Positions 10,140-21,559 of a DNA stretch of 64,000 bases are shown one piece after another. Position 1 is the stretch's first letter. Each line of letters starts with the position of its first letter. The notes beneath the pieces are model-generated. The model was not told the DNA's origin. It ran no database searches and saw nothing but the letters and a program-made list of their open reading frames with translations. The DNA comes from Cynocephalus volans. Lineage: Eukaryota > Chordata > Mammalia > Dermoptera > Cynocephalidae. Where the stretch lies: positions 139,917,001 to 139,981,000 of the forward strand of contig NC_084461.1 of the NCBI RefSeq assembly GCF_027409185.1, read 5' to 3'. The position numbers and the translations under genes were made by a program.

Positions 10140-10885
10140 CTGATGAGAGCTGCTGATTTGAACAGTGGAAGAGCCAGCCCCTGGACCATTCCTGCTTTGC
10201 GCTCTGCTCTGACCTCTGGTGGAATCAGCCTGTTAAGACATAGACCAAGAAAGAATCCGGTAGCCTTTGCCTATTTCCTCCATTTGGCTGGGAGTTCATG
10301 CTGTACTGTGAAGACCTCCAGTTCCTTAGGTCCTCTTCAGGATTTCCAGATCTTTGAGAGGGCAGAATTTTAGACACAGCTATGAAGTGGCCAAATGGCT
10401 TTTGATCATCTGACACCTCCTACATTGGTACAGGAACTATTCTTTAGAGCTTGGATGGAAGCTACTTTGCCACTCCCCCGGGCACAATGGGTAGGCATAG
10501 AACTCAGCCTGACAAATGGGAGTGCTCCATCCCTTTGGCCTCAGGGATTGGTTCAGAAATGGCATGTTACCCAGCCTGGGCAAACTTGGTCTTCTCTAAG
10601 CATTGGTACATGGACATGGGAGACAGAGCATCTCTCTTTCTCTGGGGTCTAGAGTAATAACCTAGATTGCCAGACTCCATCTCCTTTGCCACACACACAG
10701 AGGCTGCCTGAGAGTTATATCAACAACAACTAGGAAGGCGGGGTCTGGAGATGTAAAGGGAACTGTCCTTTAGGCTCCTGCTTCTGATTGTGCCTACAGT
10801 GAGCCAATAAATTCCTTTTCTCTCTTAAGCTAATTTCAGCTGGGTTTCTGTTGCTTGCAGCTGGAAATCTCCTAATATGACAATC
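10140..10885 (+). repeat. Possible LTR-like repeat
   Basis: The right end has 'gagccaataaattccttttc', then 'cagctgggtttctgttgctt' and 'ctcctaatatgacaat', an arrangement like the R-U5 end of an old ERV LTR with its polyadenylation signal. The left limit is uncertain. Open frames here have no recognisable domain. Confidence 0.4.
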
Positions 10886-10912
10886 AGTGCTAGCCACTGC
10901 TATTATTGTTAG

Positions 10913-11613
10913 TATAGTTGTCTCCCTTTATCCAGGTTTTGCTTTCTGTGGTTTCAGTTACGTGTAGTTAACCATGATATGAAAATATTAAATGGAAAAT
11001 TCCAGAAATAAACAATTCATGAGTTTTAAATTGTGCATCGTTCTGAGTAGCATGATGAAATCTCATGCTGTTTTGCTCCAGTCCTGCCCAGGTCATGAAT
11101 CATCCCTTTATCCAGCACATCCGCACTGTAGACACTCCCCTGCCCATTAGTCACTTAGTAGCTGTCTTGGTTATCAGATCCACTGTCCTGGTATCACAGT
11201 GCTTGTATTCAAGTAACCCTCATTTCACTTCATAAAGGCCCCAAAGCACAAGAGTAGCGATGCTGGTAATTACGATATGCTGAAGAGAAGCTGTAAAGTG
11301 CTTCCTTTAAGTAAAAAGGTGGAGGTTCTCAACTTAATAAGGAAAGAAAAAAAAAAAAATCATATGCTGAGATTCTTAAGGAAAAAAAAAATTTGTGATA
11401 GTTTTGCTGTTACACCTCAACCTGCAAAAGTTACACCCACAGCACTTATCAAAGTGCTTAGATAAGATGGAAAAGGCACTACATTTGCAGGTGGAAGACA
11501 CAAACAGAAATGTGTTCTGATGGCTGGCAATCAGGTTCGGAATTATCCATGATTTCAGGGATCCACTGGGGGTCTTTGAAGGTATCCTTCATGGATAAGG
11601 GCGGACTGCTGTA
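10913..11613 (+). mobile_element. Tigger1-type DNA transposon, internally deleted
   Basis: The ends 'gttgtctccctttatccagg' and 'ggataagggcggactgct' form Tigger inverted termini, with TA at the left edge. Inside is a relic of the pogo-like transposase N-terminus: 'ggccccaaagcacaagag' (start region, ATG lost), KVLPLSKKVEVLNLIRKEKK, then SFAVTPQPAKVT. The DNA-binding region is cut by a deletion near 11375-11385. Most of the catalytic part is missing between about 11490 and 11510, so it could not have encoded an active transposase. Confidence 0.88.
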
Positions 11614-11724
11614 GAAGATAAGCAAAAGTAAGTTTGAAGTAGATATACTGTGGCACTTTCCTCTATGATGCTTGCCACATTTGTAGTTACATAGCAATCT
11701 GTGTGACTGTTTTTAAATATTGGT

Positions 11725-11825
11725 TTCTCATTCCATGAAAGCAGGAACGGTATTTGTTTTACTCATTACTGTAGCTCAGTGGCTGGTTGATAGTAAATCC
11801 TCAATAAATATTTGTGAAACAAACA
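11725..11825 (+). mobile_element. L2 LINE 3' end
   Basis: Contains 'gaaagcaggaacggtatttg' and 'cctcaataaatatttgtgaa', the terminal L2 motif. Confidence 0.65.
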
Positions 11826-12027
11826 CATAGTTCTGTGGCAATATTTACAGATGTGAGAATGTAATTTCCATGAACTAATAATATTGTAGCTACCTAGAAG
11901 TATAGAATAACGTGCTCATTCTTCAGCAAGTCATGCTAAAGGATTGAAGGGCAAAGTGAGATGATGCCTGCAATTTAGTGGTTCAGAAAAAAAAAGTCTA
12001 TCTGTGTGTTTGTTGTATGTATATGTG

Positions 12028-12062
12028 TGGAGAGAGAGAGAGGGAGGGAGAGAGAGAGAGAA
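12028..12062. repeat. (GA)n microsatellite
   Basis: A GAGAGA run interrupted by GGGAGGGAG. Confidence 0.9.
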
Positions 12063-12202
12063 CAAATACGGCAAAATATTAACCATTGTTAAAATTAAGT
12101 GCTGGCTACAGAAGTGCTCATTGTACTATTCCTTCAACTTTGGTATGTTTAAAAATTGTCAAAAGAAAAAAATTAGAGAAAAAAAACAAAAACAAAAACA
12201 AT
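12060..12202 (+). mobile_element. L1 3' end with A-rich tail
   Basis: Reads 'acggcaaaatattaaccatt', then 'tcattgtactattccttcaa', then an A-rich (AAAAAC)n tail, a common L1 3' terminal segment. Only the end is present. Confidence 0.55.
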
Positions 12203-12589
12203 TACCATTATCTGGAGGGGCACTCATAATTACCCTGACTTTAAGAAACTTCTAGTCCCTAAATTATAGGACAAATACATTAGAAAAAACCTATTTGTAT
12301 TAAAAAAGAAATGTTCATTTTCCAGGAATAAAAAAAATCTCAAGTCTTCTCAAAATAGCAATTAAAATGATCCAATGAAGGCACAGAGGTCAGTTGTATG
12401 GGAAAATGGAATTAGCCCAAGAGAGCAGATTTTCTGTTTCTTTCCTGCCTTCCTCCTTCCTTCCCTATTTTGCTATTAAAGAAAAATGCGGTTACAAAGT
12501 CACTGTAAAAAGAAGTTCAGACAATGAGGAAAGATGTAAAGAAGACATTAAAAATTACCTATGATATTTGTACCTAAAAATAGCAGTAA

Positions 12590-12820
12590 AAACAGCACAA
12601 AGCCCTTTACATATATTAACACCTTTACACTTCCCTAAGAACCCTAGAAAGTAGTTTTTACTATAATTCACATTTTACAGATGGGGAAGTTGAGGCACAA
12701 TGGGGTTAAGTGAGTTTCCTACCATCAAATTCCAGCTCCACCTAAGAGCTGGAGGAGCTTGAATTTGAACTCAGGTAGTGTGACTCTAAAACCTGTGCTC
12801 TTCATCCCTACTCTACAAGA
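12590..12820 (-). mobile_element. MIR SINE
   Basis: Antisense MIR core with 'cattttacagatggggaagt' and 'gaggcacaatggggttaagt'. Confidence 0.8.
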
Positions 12821-12889
12821 CTTTGCTAAGAAAGAGGCACTCAAAACCCTTTGCTAAATTTTTTTGTACAGATATGTGCACTTTTGCTC

Positions 12890-13000
12890 ACACCCACGTG
12901 CGCACACACATGCACAAACCATAATCACACATGATCATATGCATGTACACAGACGTGTATGCTCACATGCCACAAGCACACATATAGGCGTACACATATT
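12890..13000. repeat. CA-rich simple sequence
   Basis: Degenerate CACA/ATGCAC tract over about 110 bases. The open frame across it is an artefact. Confidence 0.75.
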
Positions 13001-13069
13001 TTACAAAACAATCATTTTATTCAGGGTGCTTTGTGTCTCGCTTGTTAAGTACACACCAAAGTAGATAGG

Positions 13070-14600
13070 AGGTATAATAAATTCCATGTACCCATCACCC
13101 AGATTTAACAGTAATCAACTCGTGGCCAATCTTGTTTCATCTCTACTCCCACTACTTTCTCCTCTCTGTAGATTTTTTTGGAATGATTTACTTTGAAATG
13201 ATTTCAAGCATATTGCAAGTATAGAAAATACCCAAATACTCTGTATCCAAATTCACTATTTTTTAATATCTTGCATGCTTGCTATACCATTTTCTCTCTC
13301 TCGCTTTCTTATTTGCTCTGTATGTGTATATATATGTACACATATGCATACTATCAATTTTTGGAACATTTACATGGCTAAGGCTGCCTTACTTCTTCAT
13401 GCTTCAGCTCCCATTTCCTTAGAACAAGGATTTTCTCTTACACAGCCTTAAACTTTTAAATTGAGGAAAGTTAATTGATACAACACTTATACTTACAGTC
13501 CCAATAATGTTCTTTGTAACATTTTGTTGCCTTGAGCACAGGATCTAGTTCAGGATCACATATAATGTTAAATTGTCATGTCTCTTTGGTTTCCTTTAAT
13601 CTGGAACTGTTCTTTAGCTGTTTTTTACCTTTGATGACATTGACATGTTGGAAGAATAAAAGCTATTTATTTAAAAAATTTAATTGTACATGTTTGTGGG
13701 GTACAGTGTGTTGTTTCAATATATGCATATACTGCACAATAATTCACTTAGGGTAGATACAATATCCATGCATTGAACATTTATTTTTTCTTTGTGATGA
13801 TTATAGTGAAGATCCTCTTCTCTAGCTATTTGGAAATATACAATACAATATTATTAGCTCTAGTCAGCCTATAACACCAGAATTTATTTTTCCTGTCTCC
13901 CTGTAACTTTGGAGCTGCTAATCTACCACCTCCCCTCCCCTCCTGGTCTCTGGTGTCTACTTTTATGAGACCCACTTGCTTTTTTTCCCTTTTTTTAGAT
14001 TCCACATATGAGTGAGATCATGTGGTATTTGTCTTTCTGTGCCTGGCTCACTTCACTTAATATGATGACCTCCAGTTCCATCCATGTTGATGAAAATGAC
14101 AGGGTTTTATTTTTTTAAATAGCTGAATAGTATTCCGTTATGTATATATATAACACAGTTTTTTTATCCATTCATCTGTTGATGGCCATTTAGGTTGATT
14201 CCACCTCTTGGCTATTGTGAATAGTGTTGCAATGAACAGGGGAGTGCAGGTGTCTCTTTTATATATTGATTTTATTTCCTTTGTGTATATATCTAGTAGT
14301 GGGATTGCTGGATCATACGGTAGTTCTATTTTCAGTTTTTTGAGGAACCTCCATACTCTTTTCCATAATGAAGGCCATTTATTTTATAGAATGTCCCTCA
14401 ATTTGGGTTTACCTGATGTTTTCTCTTGGCCATGTTCAGGTTATGTATTCCCAGCCAGAATACTACTTGGGTGATGTTGTGTCTGTCTCAGTGTATCACA
14501 ACTGGAGGGTACATGAGGTCCCTTGATGATGCTAATGTTCATCACTGGGTTAATGTATTGTTCGGTTTATCCACTGTATGACCTGCTTTTAAACATTCAA
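13070..14600 (-). mobile_element. Old L1 3' UTR, antisense, split by a younger L1
   Basis: The left part (13070-13665) ends near 'gatgacattgacatgttgga' and the right part (14372-14600) resumes with 'agaatgtccctcaatttggg'. These are adjacent parts of one old L1 3' UTR read in reverse. The gap is filled by the L1 at 13668-14371. Confidence 0.65.
13668..14371 (-). mobile_element. L1MA/L1PB-like element, 5' truncated, antisense
   Basis: In reverse it runs from the end of L1 ORF2 (with 'ggcctccatactcttttcc'-like antisense wording around 14340-14360) through the 3' UTR to the tail next to 'tttaaaaaatttaattgtac'. A shared 'atttattt' at both borders (about 13664-13671 and 14377-14384) suggests the target duplication. 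Confidence 0.78.
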
Positions 14601-14654
14601 TAACATGCTAGTTTTATTTATGAAGCGAGAAAGGGTAGACCTATAGCATTATGT

Positions 14655-14790
14655 TTCATGCTGGCAGCATCACCACCACCATCACGGAAGGCTTGTTACA
14701 CGCCAGGTATGTGCTGGGTGCTTTACCTTCTCTAATCATCACAACCATGGAACTGAGAGCGATTAAGCAACTTGCCAAAGGCTGAGCAGA
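14655..14790 (-). mobile_element. MIR SINE
   Basis: Antisense MIR: 'cgccaggtatgtgctgggtg' followed by 'taagcaacttgccaaaggct'. Confidence 0.65.
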
Positions 14791-15119
14791 GCTTCTAACC
14801 TGGCTGGCTGCTGGGGATTGTTTTTTACACAGTTCTCTCACTTTCTATGTTGTAGTTGTTTCTCAGTCTTAACCTTTTATAGACAATGCTGCCATGCATA
14901 TTCCAGATTCCATATTTTTATGAGTCCTCAAAAGCTCAGCCCTTAGGTCCTTGGACTTCATCTCTTCCTGAAATATTAATGAGGTAGATATTCTTAAGTA
15001 AATAGGAATATATACTCAGTGATAGATCTTCTTATAAAGCCAGGCTGGCTGAGAACTGGAAAGGAGTCATCTGGTTGATTATTCTATTCTGGGCAAGAAA
15101 CTTCTCTAACAATGACTTA

Positions 15120-15295
15120 ATAACAGATGTGATTCCAATGGTAACAGCACTCCTTGAGCAGCACTTCCCTGTATGAGTCACTGGGCTGTGCCTTTTTCTT
15201 TTGTGATTTTATTAATCTTTACAATAACCTTGGGAGGTAGGTGTTATCTCCCCACATTCAGATGAGAGCAGACATCTGTGGCATCCCTGACAGAT
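15120..15295 (-). mobile_element. MIR SINE
   Basis: Antisense MIR: 'tttacaataaccttgggagg' then 'cacattcagatgagagc'. Confidence 0.7.
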
Positions 15296-15484
15296 GGACA
15301 CAGACTCTGCTTACACGTGTCTATGAGTGAGGAATTTTCTGCTTTGCAAAGTAGCCTGGACCACTTACGAGTTACCCTAATCGCTTTCTAATTCCTGTAA
15401 GTAAGGACTCACTTAAGAGCCCTATAAAATTCACCACGGAGTTTACTAAATCCCTCTTCACATAAGAGAGCTTGCAGTGTTTAA

Positions 15485-15680
15485 ATAACAACAATGAACA
15501 CAGCTGTCATTTGTTGAGCATTTCTGAGAGGCCAGCATTTGTCCTCAGTGCAGGTCTTGCTGGTGTTATCTCATTTATGCACAGTGACCTTGTGAAGGGG
15601 TGCTATGATTGTCTCCATTTATAATGAGATGACTGAAGCCAAGATAGTCCCATCTCACCTGCATGTACTTACCTGGTGGC
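15485..15680 (-). mobile_element. MIR SINE
   Basis: Antisense MIR: 'tgttatctcatttatgcaca' then 'ccatttataatgagatgact'. Confidence 0.7.
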
Positions 15681-16186
15681 TTTTGAACCAGACCTCCCTA
15701 AAAAGATGCCCATGAAGGCAGCAGAGTGAACCTGGTCAGTGGGGTGGCCATAGAATATGGTCAGCTTTGAAAGACAGAGAGCCTCTGGCCAAGTTCCTTT
15801 CCAAAATTTTCGAGGTTTTCAGAGTTTCACACAATGTGTATAAGGGTTGGAACAAGGAAAATTTAGATTGAAATCTAGCAAACATTAATTATCCTATCAA
15901 CCTATTTATTAACATCTATTGATGTTATAAAGGCTTACTATTAAAACCTGGTGGTGGAAACCTTGCTATGTGCAAGTTTACTTTGGGGACTCTTCTACAT
16001 ATTCCTCTGTAACGGGTTTGTTGAATTGTGTGCCTGTCTGGCTACGGCAAGGCTAATGTCTGGTGACAGCAATTGTAAAGCTAGGCGCCCACGCTAGTTG
16101 TGGTGCTCTTTTACCTGCTGGTAATCCTGCACCTACTGAGCCAATTGTTGAGCTAAGGCTGGGTCTGGAGCCCACAGACCCCTCAT

Positions 16187-16315
16187 GTCCATTCACAGAC
16201 TGGGTCACAAACTCTTCACATGCCAGGCTGGGTCCCCAGACCCCTCACATGCCAGGCTTGGTCCCCAGTCCCCTCACATGCCAGGCTGGGCCACCAGACC
16301 CCTTACATGCAGGTC
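16187..16315. repeat. 29-bp minisatellite
   Basis: The unit 'tcacatgccaggctgggtcc' plus 9 more bases starts at 16216, 16245, 16274 and (degenerate) 16303, an exact 29-base period. A poorer unit lies just before. Confidence 0.9.
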
Positions 16316-16420
16316 TATGAGCTAGGTAACAGGCCAAAAGGTCCTTGGAGCCATAGGCTGGAAAGCATGGCTGTGCAGGGTGGACGCCCGAGGCAGATGC
16401 CCACTCGCCTCCTTCACTAA

Positions 16421-16441
16421 AACTCTCTCTCTCTCTCTCTT
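16421..16441. repeat. (CT)n microsatellite
   Basis: An uninterrupted CT run of about 20 bases. Confidence 0.9.
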
Positions 16442-16607
16442 TCCCTGAAGAACACAAGAATAGCAAGAAAACTAAAAAGATACATTGGTGCACATGCATA
16501 CTAACTCCACACATGCACACACAATTTGCCTACAAAGGATGCTGAACCATACCCAGCTGGCCCCAAGGCGAGGGCCCTGACCAAACTATTCTATTTTCCC
16601 AACAGTG

Positions 16608-16995
16608 CCCTAAAAAGATGTGTTGAAGTCCTAACCCTCAGTACTTGTAAATGTGACCTTATTTAGACATAGGATCTTTGAAGATGTTATCAAGTTAAGA
16701 TGAGGTTATTAGGGTGGACCCTAATCTAATATGACTGTTGTCTTTTTAAGAAAAGGAAAGTGCTATGTGAAGACAGAGACACAAAGGGAGAATGGCACGT
16801 GATAAGAGGCAGAATGCCACCACCAGGAGCTAGGAAGAGGCAAGGAAGGATTCTATCAAAGACTCAGAGAGCGCACAGCCCTGCTGACATCTTGATTTCA
16901 GACTTCTAGCATCCACAACTGTGGGAGAATAAATTTGAATTGTTTTAAGTCACCCAGTTTGTGGTACTTTGTTACAGCAGCCCAGGGAAACTTTA
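16608..16995 (+). mobile_element. MaLR LTR (MLT1-like)
   Basis: Contains 'gtgttgaagtcctaaccctc', 'tgtgaccttatttagacata', 'gccctgctgacatcttgatt', an AATAAA signal, and 'agtcacccagtttgtggtac', a standard MLT1 series. Confidence 0.82.
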
Positions 16996-16999
16996 CAAC

Positions 17000-18080
17000 C
17001 TCCCATTCACTTCCAGGGGTTTGATAAGTTTTCTAAAAATTGCAAGCTCATTCATCTGCATAGACATGTTGCTTTTGTTTGTTCCCTCTGAGGTTTTCAA
17101 ACTTCAGGGGGTAAAGGATTTTATATACAAAACTGTATGTATGCATTCTATATGTGGCTTAGGGGATTTTTGTGATTATTTTGACTGTATGTAATTTTCT
17201 TCTTCTTTGATCATTTAGAACATAACCCCTAATCTTTGTATTATGTTTCTCTTTACTTTCTCTCCCCTGGGCAGTGTTCTTGGAATATTTTGCCTAGACA
17301 ACCCTGTCAACCTAATGTGTTCTTTTTTGACTGTGTTACAGTGGATCAGTGTCTCTGTTCAAATGTGGCACTCAGTACAAGTACAGTGGGACTGTCACCT
17401 CCCTTTCCCTAGTCATGGACACTTCTATCAATGAAATCTAACTTTGCTTTTTAATTTGTGTTAAAGCAGCCACACAGCAGCTATTTAACAAAAACCCCAC
17501 ATCCGTTTTTTAAAAAAGTATAGATCCTAAACCAGATTTACCTCATTCAATACCCTTTTTAAATGCCTAAATATAGGATGGCGTATTGCTCCTGTTAAAT
17601 TTTATTTTCTCTCAATCTTCCTCTCCCTTTTTCTCATCTAGCTTGTTAAAATAGTCTTGCTCTTGTGACAGCGATTTCCTTGTTATAAGTATCATCTCCA
17701 GATATAATAAGTGATTTTGGCTTTTAAAAATACTCATTAAGGGTTTAAGTCTCCTTGATACTATTCCTGTGGGTTTGTGCTGTGTGTTTACACTGAGGCT
17801 TGGCTGGGTGTACCCTCTCCTGTTGATTTGTGTGGCCCTTGCTTGAGATTTCTGTGTTGTCAGATACATTGCTTTCTTTAGAAGCTGCCTTTTCTTTCTG
17901 TTTCTTGGCAGCAAATCTGTGATTTTTAAGTCAGAATGCCATTAAGACAGACAATGCCTTTGGAGTGTACCAATCTCTTAAGACTAACAACATAATATAT
18001 TTATGTGGTGGGAGCTGATAATCAAATTTACTAATAATTATTGGGTTTCTTCCCAAGCACTAGGCGTTATCATTAAAAAA
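17000..18080. other. Unassigned non-coding DNA
   Basis: AT-rich sequence in which I recognise no gene or repeat family. The 100-codon minus-strand frame at 17612-17914 has no familiar motif. Confidence 0.45.
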
Positions 18081-18084
18081 AATT

Positions 18085-18560
18085 AGAGGTGAAAGTCATA
18101 TAACATAAAAGTAACCATTTTAAAGTTAACAATTCAGTGCGTTAAGTACATTCTCAATGTTGTGCAACTATCCCCGCTAGTTTCAAAACATTTCCATAAC
18201 TCCAAAGGAAAACCCCTTACCCATTTAGCATTTTCTCCCCACTCCCCTCACCTCCTCCGCTGGCAGCCACCCATCTGCATTCTGTCTCTATGGACATTCC
18301 TATTTAGGACACGTCTTATAAATGGAATCATACAACATGTGACCTTTTGTGTCTGGCTTCTTTGGTTTAGCATAATGTTTTGGAGATTCATAAATGTTGT
18401 GGCATGCATCAGTACTTCACTTTTTTTTTTATGGCTGTATAACGTTTCATTGTATATTTGTTTATCCATCGATCTGGTGGTAGTCATTTGTGCTGTTTCC
18501 ACTTTTTGGCTATTGTGATTAGTGCTGCAATGAATATGCGTGTATATATACTTGTTTTAG
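18085..18560 (-). mobile_element. L1ME-type 3' region, antisense
   Basis: Contains 'taaccattttaaagttaaca', 'caactatccccgctagtttc', 'ggaatcatacaacatgtgac' and 'ttggctattgtgattagtgc', a familiar series in reversed L1ME 3' sequence. The overlapping 118-codon and 84-codon frames are L1 artefacts. Confidence 0.8.
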
Positions 18561-18749
18561 CATTATCTTCTAAACTGTGACTTTTTCTAGAAAACCTTGA
18601 TTTGGGTGACTGTACAATTCATCAATGAGATGCTACCTACACAGAAGTTTCTTGCCTTTTGCAGAGGCTGTTCTCCCCTGGATTATGTTCTCGTTTCTGG
18701 AACATTTTCAGTACAAGTGAGTATATCACCGTTGTTATTGTCATCCTGA

Positions 18750-18965
18750 TGTTGATGATGGCAGCTATCATTTGAGGGTCTATTATCTGATAGGTACTAT
18801 TTTATACAATAGATTCTAATATATAATAGGTACTATTATTATCCCCATTTTGCAGATGGGGAAACTGAGGCTTATAAAATGTAAGTACCTCCCCCAAGAT
18901 ACATACCAATAAGTGATAGAGCTGGGACTAAATCTCTAAAGCTTGATTTATATGACGATTATGTG
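18750..18965 (-). mobile_element. MIR SINE
   Basis: Antisense MIR: 'ccccattttgcagatgggga' and 'aactgaggcttataaaatgt'. It has an atypical 'ctcccccaagatacatacca' shared with the copy at 22440-22560. Confidence 0.8.
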
Positions 18966-18969
18966 CCTG

Positions 18970-20055
18970 AACTTCCCTTCTTTCATAAAGTTCTTTTTCT
19001 TTTTTCTTTTCTAATTTCAATGAATAGCTACTGACTGTCAATAAACCATCAATAAGTGAGTCTTGAAATCAGTTTAGCAGGTCACAAACATCAATAAAAC
19101 ATTGAAATGTAATGAATACAAAATATCATGTGGTAAGGGTATAATTTTATGAAACTCTCACTTGTGTATGTGCACGCAGGTGTGCAAAACTGTGTATGTT
19201 CATTGGGCCATGACGTAAAATGTATTTCTTATTTTGGGTTGCAATCAAAAAAGTTTGAAAAACACTGCTCTGAGCTGTTCATGTTTGTTTTTTTCCAAGA
19301 TTGAACTTTTATATGTCTAAGCAGTGTTTGCTAGTTTCTGCATTCTTGAATATATAGAAGTTCCTCTGATCCTCCAAATTCACAAATCACAAACACCCCC
19401 AAGAACATTTTTTACAAAAATTTGGTTGGTGAGTACCTAATGCATTTGAAGTTCTATTCACAATCTGCAAATATATAGTTCCCCCTAGTTATTAAATGGC
19501 AAAAAGTACCCATTTAATAAGTGTGCTTTAATAGGTAATAGCCCACATAGGTCCCATTTGACATAAACACAACCATTGGGTTCATTTGTCATTTACTGGC
19601 ACCCACATCAGACGGGGTGGGACTCTGGAGGAGACACTGAGGAAGATATCTTCCCTGCTGTTCTTTACACAGCCTGAATACAATGCTTTAGTCCACAGTT
19701 TGAATATAATGCTTTAGTCCTCAAGCAGCGTCTTGAAAGGGCCTCTGTGAACACACACACGTCAGTAGCTATCCATAGCAGTTCTCTGGGGACCCTTTCA
19801 AAAGGGTTCTTAAAACAAAGATTTTTATTAATAATGAGAATATATTAAAATTGCCAAGATGTTGGTGGAAAAGCCCAAAAGCAACCTTTTAATAAGTTAG
19901 AGCAAATTATAACCTAAATCTACAAAATAGAATTAGAACTTTTAATTTTTATTTACTGATTGTAGATGTAAGAATTCAGTCTCATTGAAATGTTTAAAAA
20001 AAAGCATGTTAATTGCTGAAGGCATTCTTTCATTTAAACATCTTTTATACATGTC
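18970..20055. other. Unassigned non-coding DNA
   Basis: AT-rich. A short piece at 19205-19290 ('gcaatcaaaaaagtttgaaa', 'aacactgctctgag') resembles a hAT terminus but is too short to name. Confidence 0.4.
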
Positions 20056-20059
20056 TTTA

Positions 20060-21170
20060 TTTTTTACTTTAAAATATTTAACTGGCAAGTAAAAATTTTA
20101 TGTATTCAAGTTGTACAATATGATTATTTGATGTATGTATACTTGTGTAATGATTACCATCTTCAAATTAATTAACATATCCATCACCATTCATGCCTGT
20201 ACATTAGATCCTCAGAACTTGTTCATCTTATAACTGAAAGTTTGTAGTATTTGATCAACATCTACCTATTTCCTCCACCCCAAGCCCTGGCAACCGCAGT
20301 TCTACTCTCTGCTTCTGTGAGTTCGACTTTTTTAGACTCCACTTATGAGATCGATCATACAGTATTTGCCTTTCCATGTTTGCCTTATTTTACATAGCAT
20401 AATGTCCTCTAGGTTTATCCACGTAGTCACAAGTGGCAGGATTTCCTTCTTTTTTAATGGTAGAATAATATTCTAGTTTATATATGTGTGTGTGTATACA
20501 TGCATATATATGTGTGCATATATATGAATAATAGTCTAGTATATGTGTGTATGTATACATACATCTATATGTGTGTGTGTATATATTTGAGTGTATTTTC
20601 TCTATCAATTCATCCATTGATGGATACCTAGGTTGTTTTCATATCTTGGCTATTGTAAGTAATGCTTCAGTGAACATGGGGATGCAGATATCTCTTTGAG
20701 ATACTAATTTCATTTCCTTTGGATATACTCATATACCTAGAAGTGAGTTTGCTGGATCATATGGTAGTTCCATTTTTAATTTATGAGGAACCTCCACACT
20801 GTTTTCCATGATGGCTGTACCAATGTACATATTCATCAACAATGAACAAAAGTTCCCTTTATTCCACACCCTTGATAACCCTTGTTTTCTTTTGTCTTCT
20901 TGATAACAACCACTCTAACAGGTGTGAGGTGGTATCTCATTGTGGTTTTGATTTGTATTTCCCTGATGATTAGAGATGTTAAGCACCTTTTCATACACAT
21001 ATTGGCTATTTATATGTCTTCTTTATAAAAATGTCTATTCAGAGATGACTTAACTTCTTCTTTTCCCAATTGGATGCCTTTCACTTCTTTTTCTTACCTA
21101 ATTGCTCTGGCTAGCACTTCCAGTACTGTGTTGAATGAAAGTGGCGAGAGTGGGCACTCATTTAAGGGAT
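20060..21170 (-). mobile_element. L1 fragment, antisense, internally deleted
   Basis: 20060-21045 is the reverse of the L1 ORF2 end plus 3' UTR ('gagtttgctggatcatatgg', 'tttccctgatgattagagat'). It then jumps to an earlier ORF2 part at 21050-21165 ('tctggctagcacttccagta'). A TG/TA-rich microsatellite sits at 20480-20590. Confidence 0.8.
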
Positions 21171-21234
21171 TCTTGATCCATCTGGTTTGTCACCTCCTGT
21201 TTGCAAGGGCTTCTCCCGGAATGGTCTGAGAGAG

Positions 21235-21320
21235 CAATCATTGAGTAAATTTTGTTGAAACACTCCTTGTGTATAGAATACTGTACTAAGTGTCGAAGGG
21301 ACAAATGAAAAAGTGTGACA
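21235..21320 (-). mobile_element. L2 3' end fragment
   Basis: Weakly matches the antisense L2 terminus ('cattgagtaaattttgttga'). Confidence 0.35.
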
Positions 21321-21559
21321 TAGCAAGCTACTGCAGGAAGCTATCCAACAGAAAAACTGTGTTTGTAGAATACATTTAAAGGAAGTTCATAAAGGTTTTC
21401 AGATATGATGGTAGAAAATTAGAACCCTAATGTCTATTAAAAGAGGAATTATGAAATGCATTTGGTAGATTGATACAATGTGATAATACAGAGCCATTAA
21501 AAAGAAAGTGGTAGATATTCAAAAAGACCATGAGAAAAAGCATGCTTTAATGTGAACAA

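Larger units (their letters stand above)
15990..16605. repeat. Unclassified repeat candidate holding a minisatellite
   Basis: A fairly GC- and CpG-rich stretch with no family I recognise. It contains the 29-bp minisatellite at 16187-16315 and a CT run at 16421-16441. It could be a lineage-specific LTR. Overlapping open frames on both strands come from the minisatellite, whose period is not a multiple of three. Confidence 0.3.

Noticed and set aside
16187..16315. CRISPR-like array
   Set aside because: The 29-bp units are directly tandem with no spacers, in a mammalian genome.
18162..18518. 118-codon hydrophobic frame
   Set aside because: It lies entirely in antisense L1 3' sequence.
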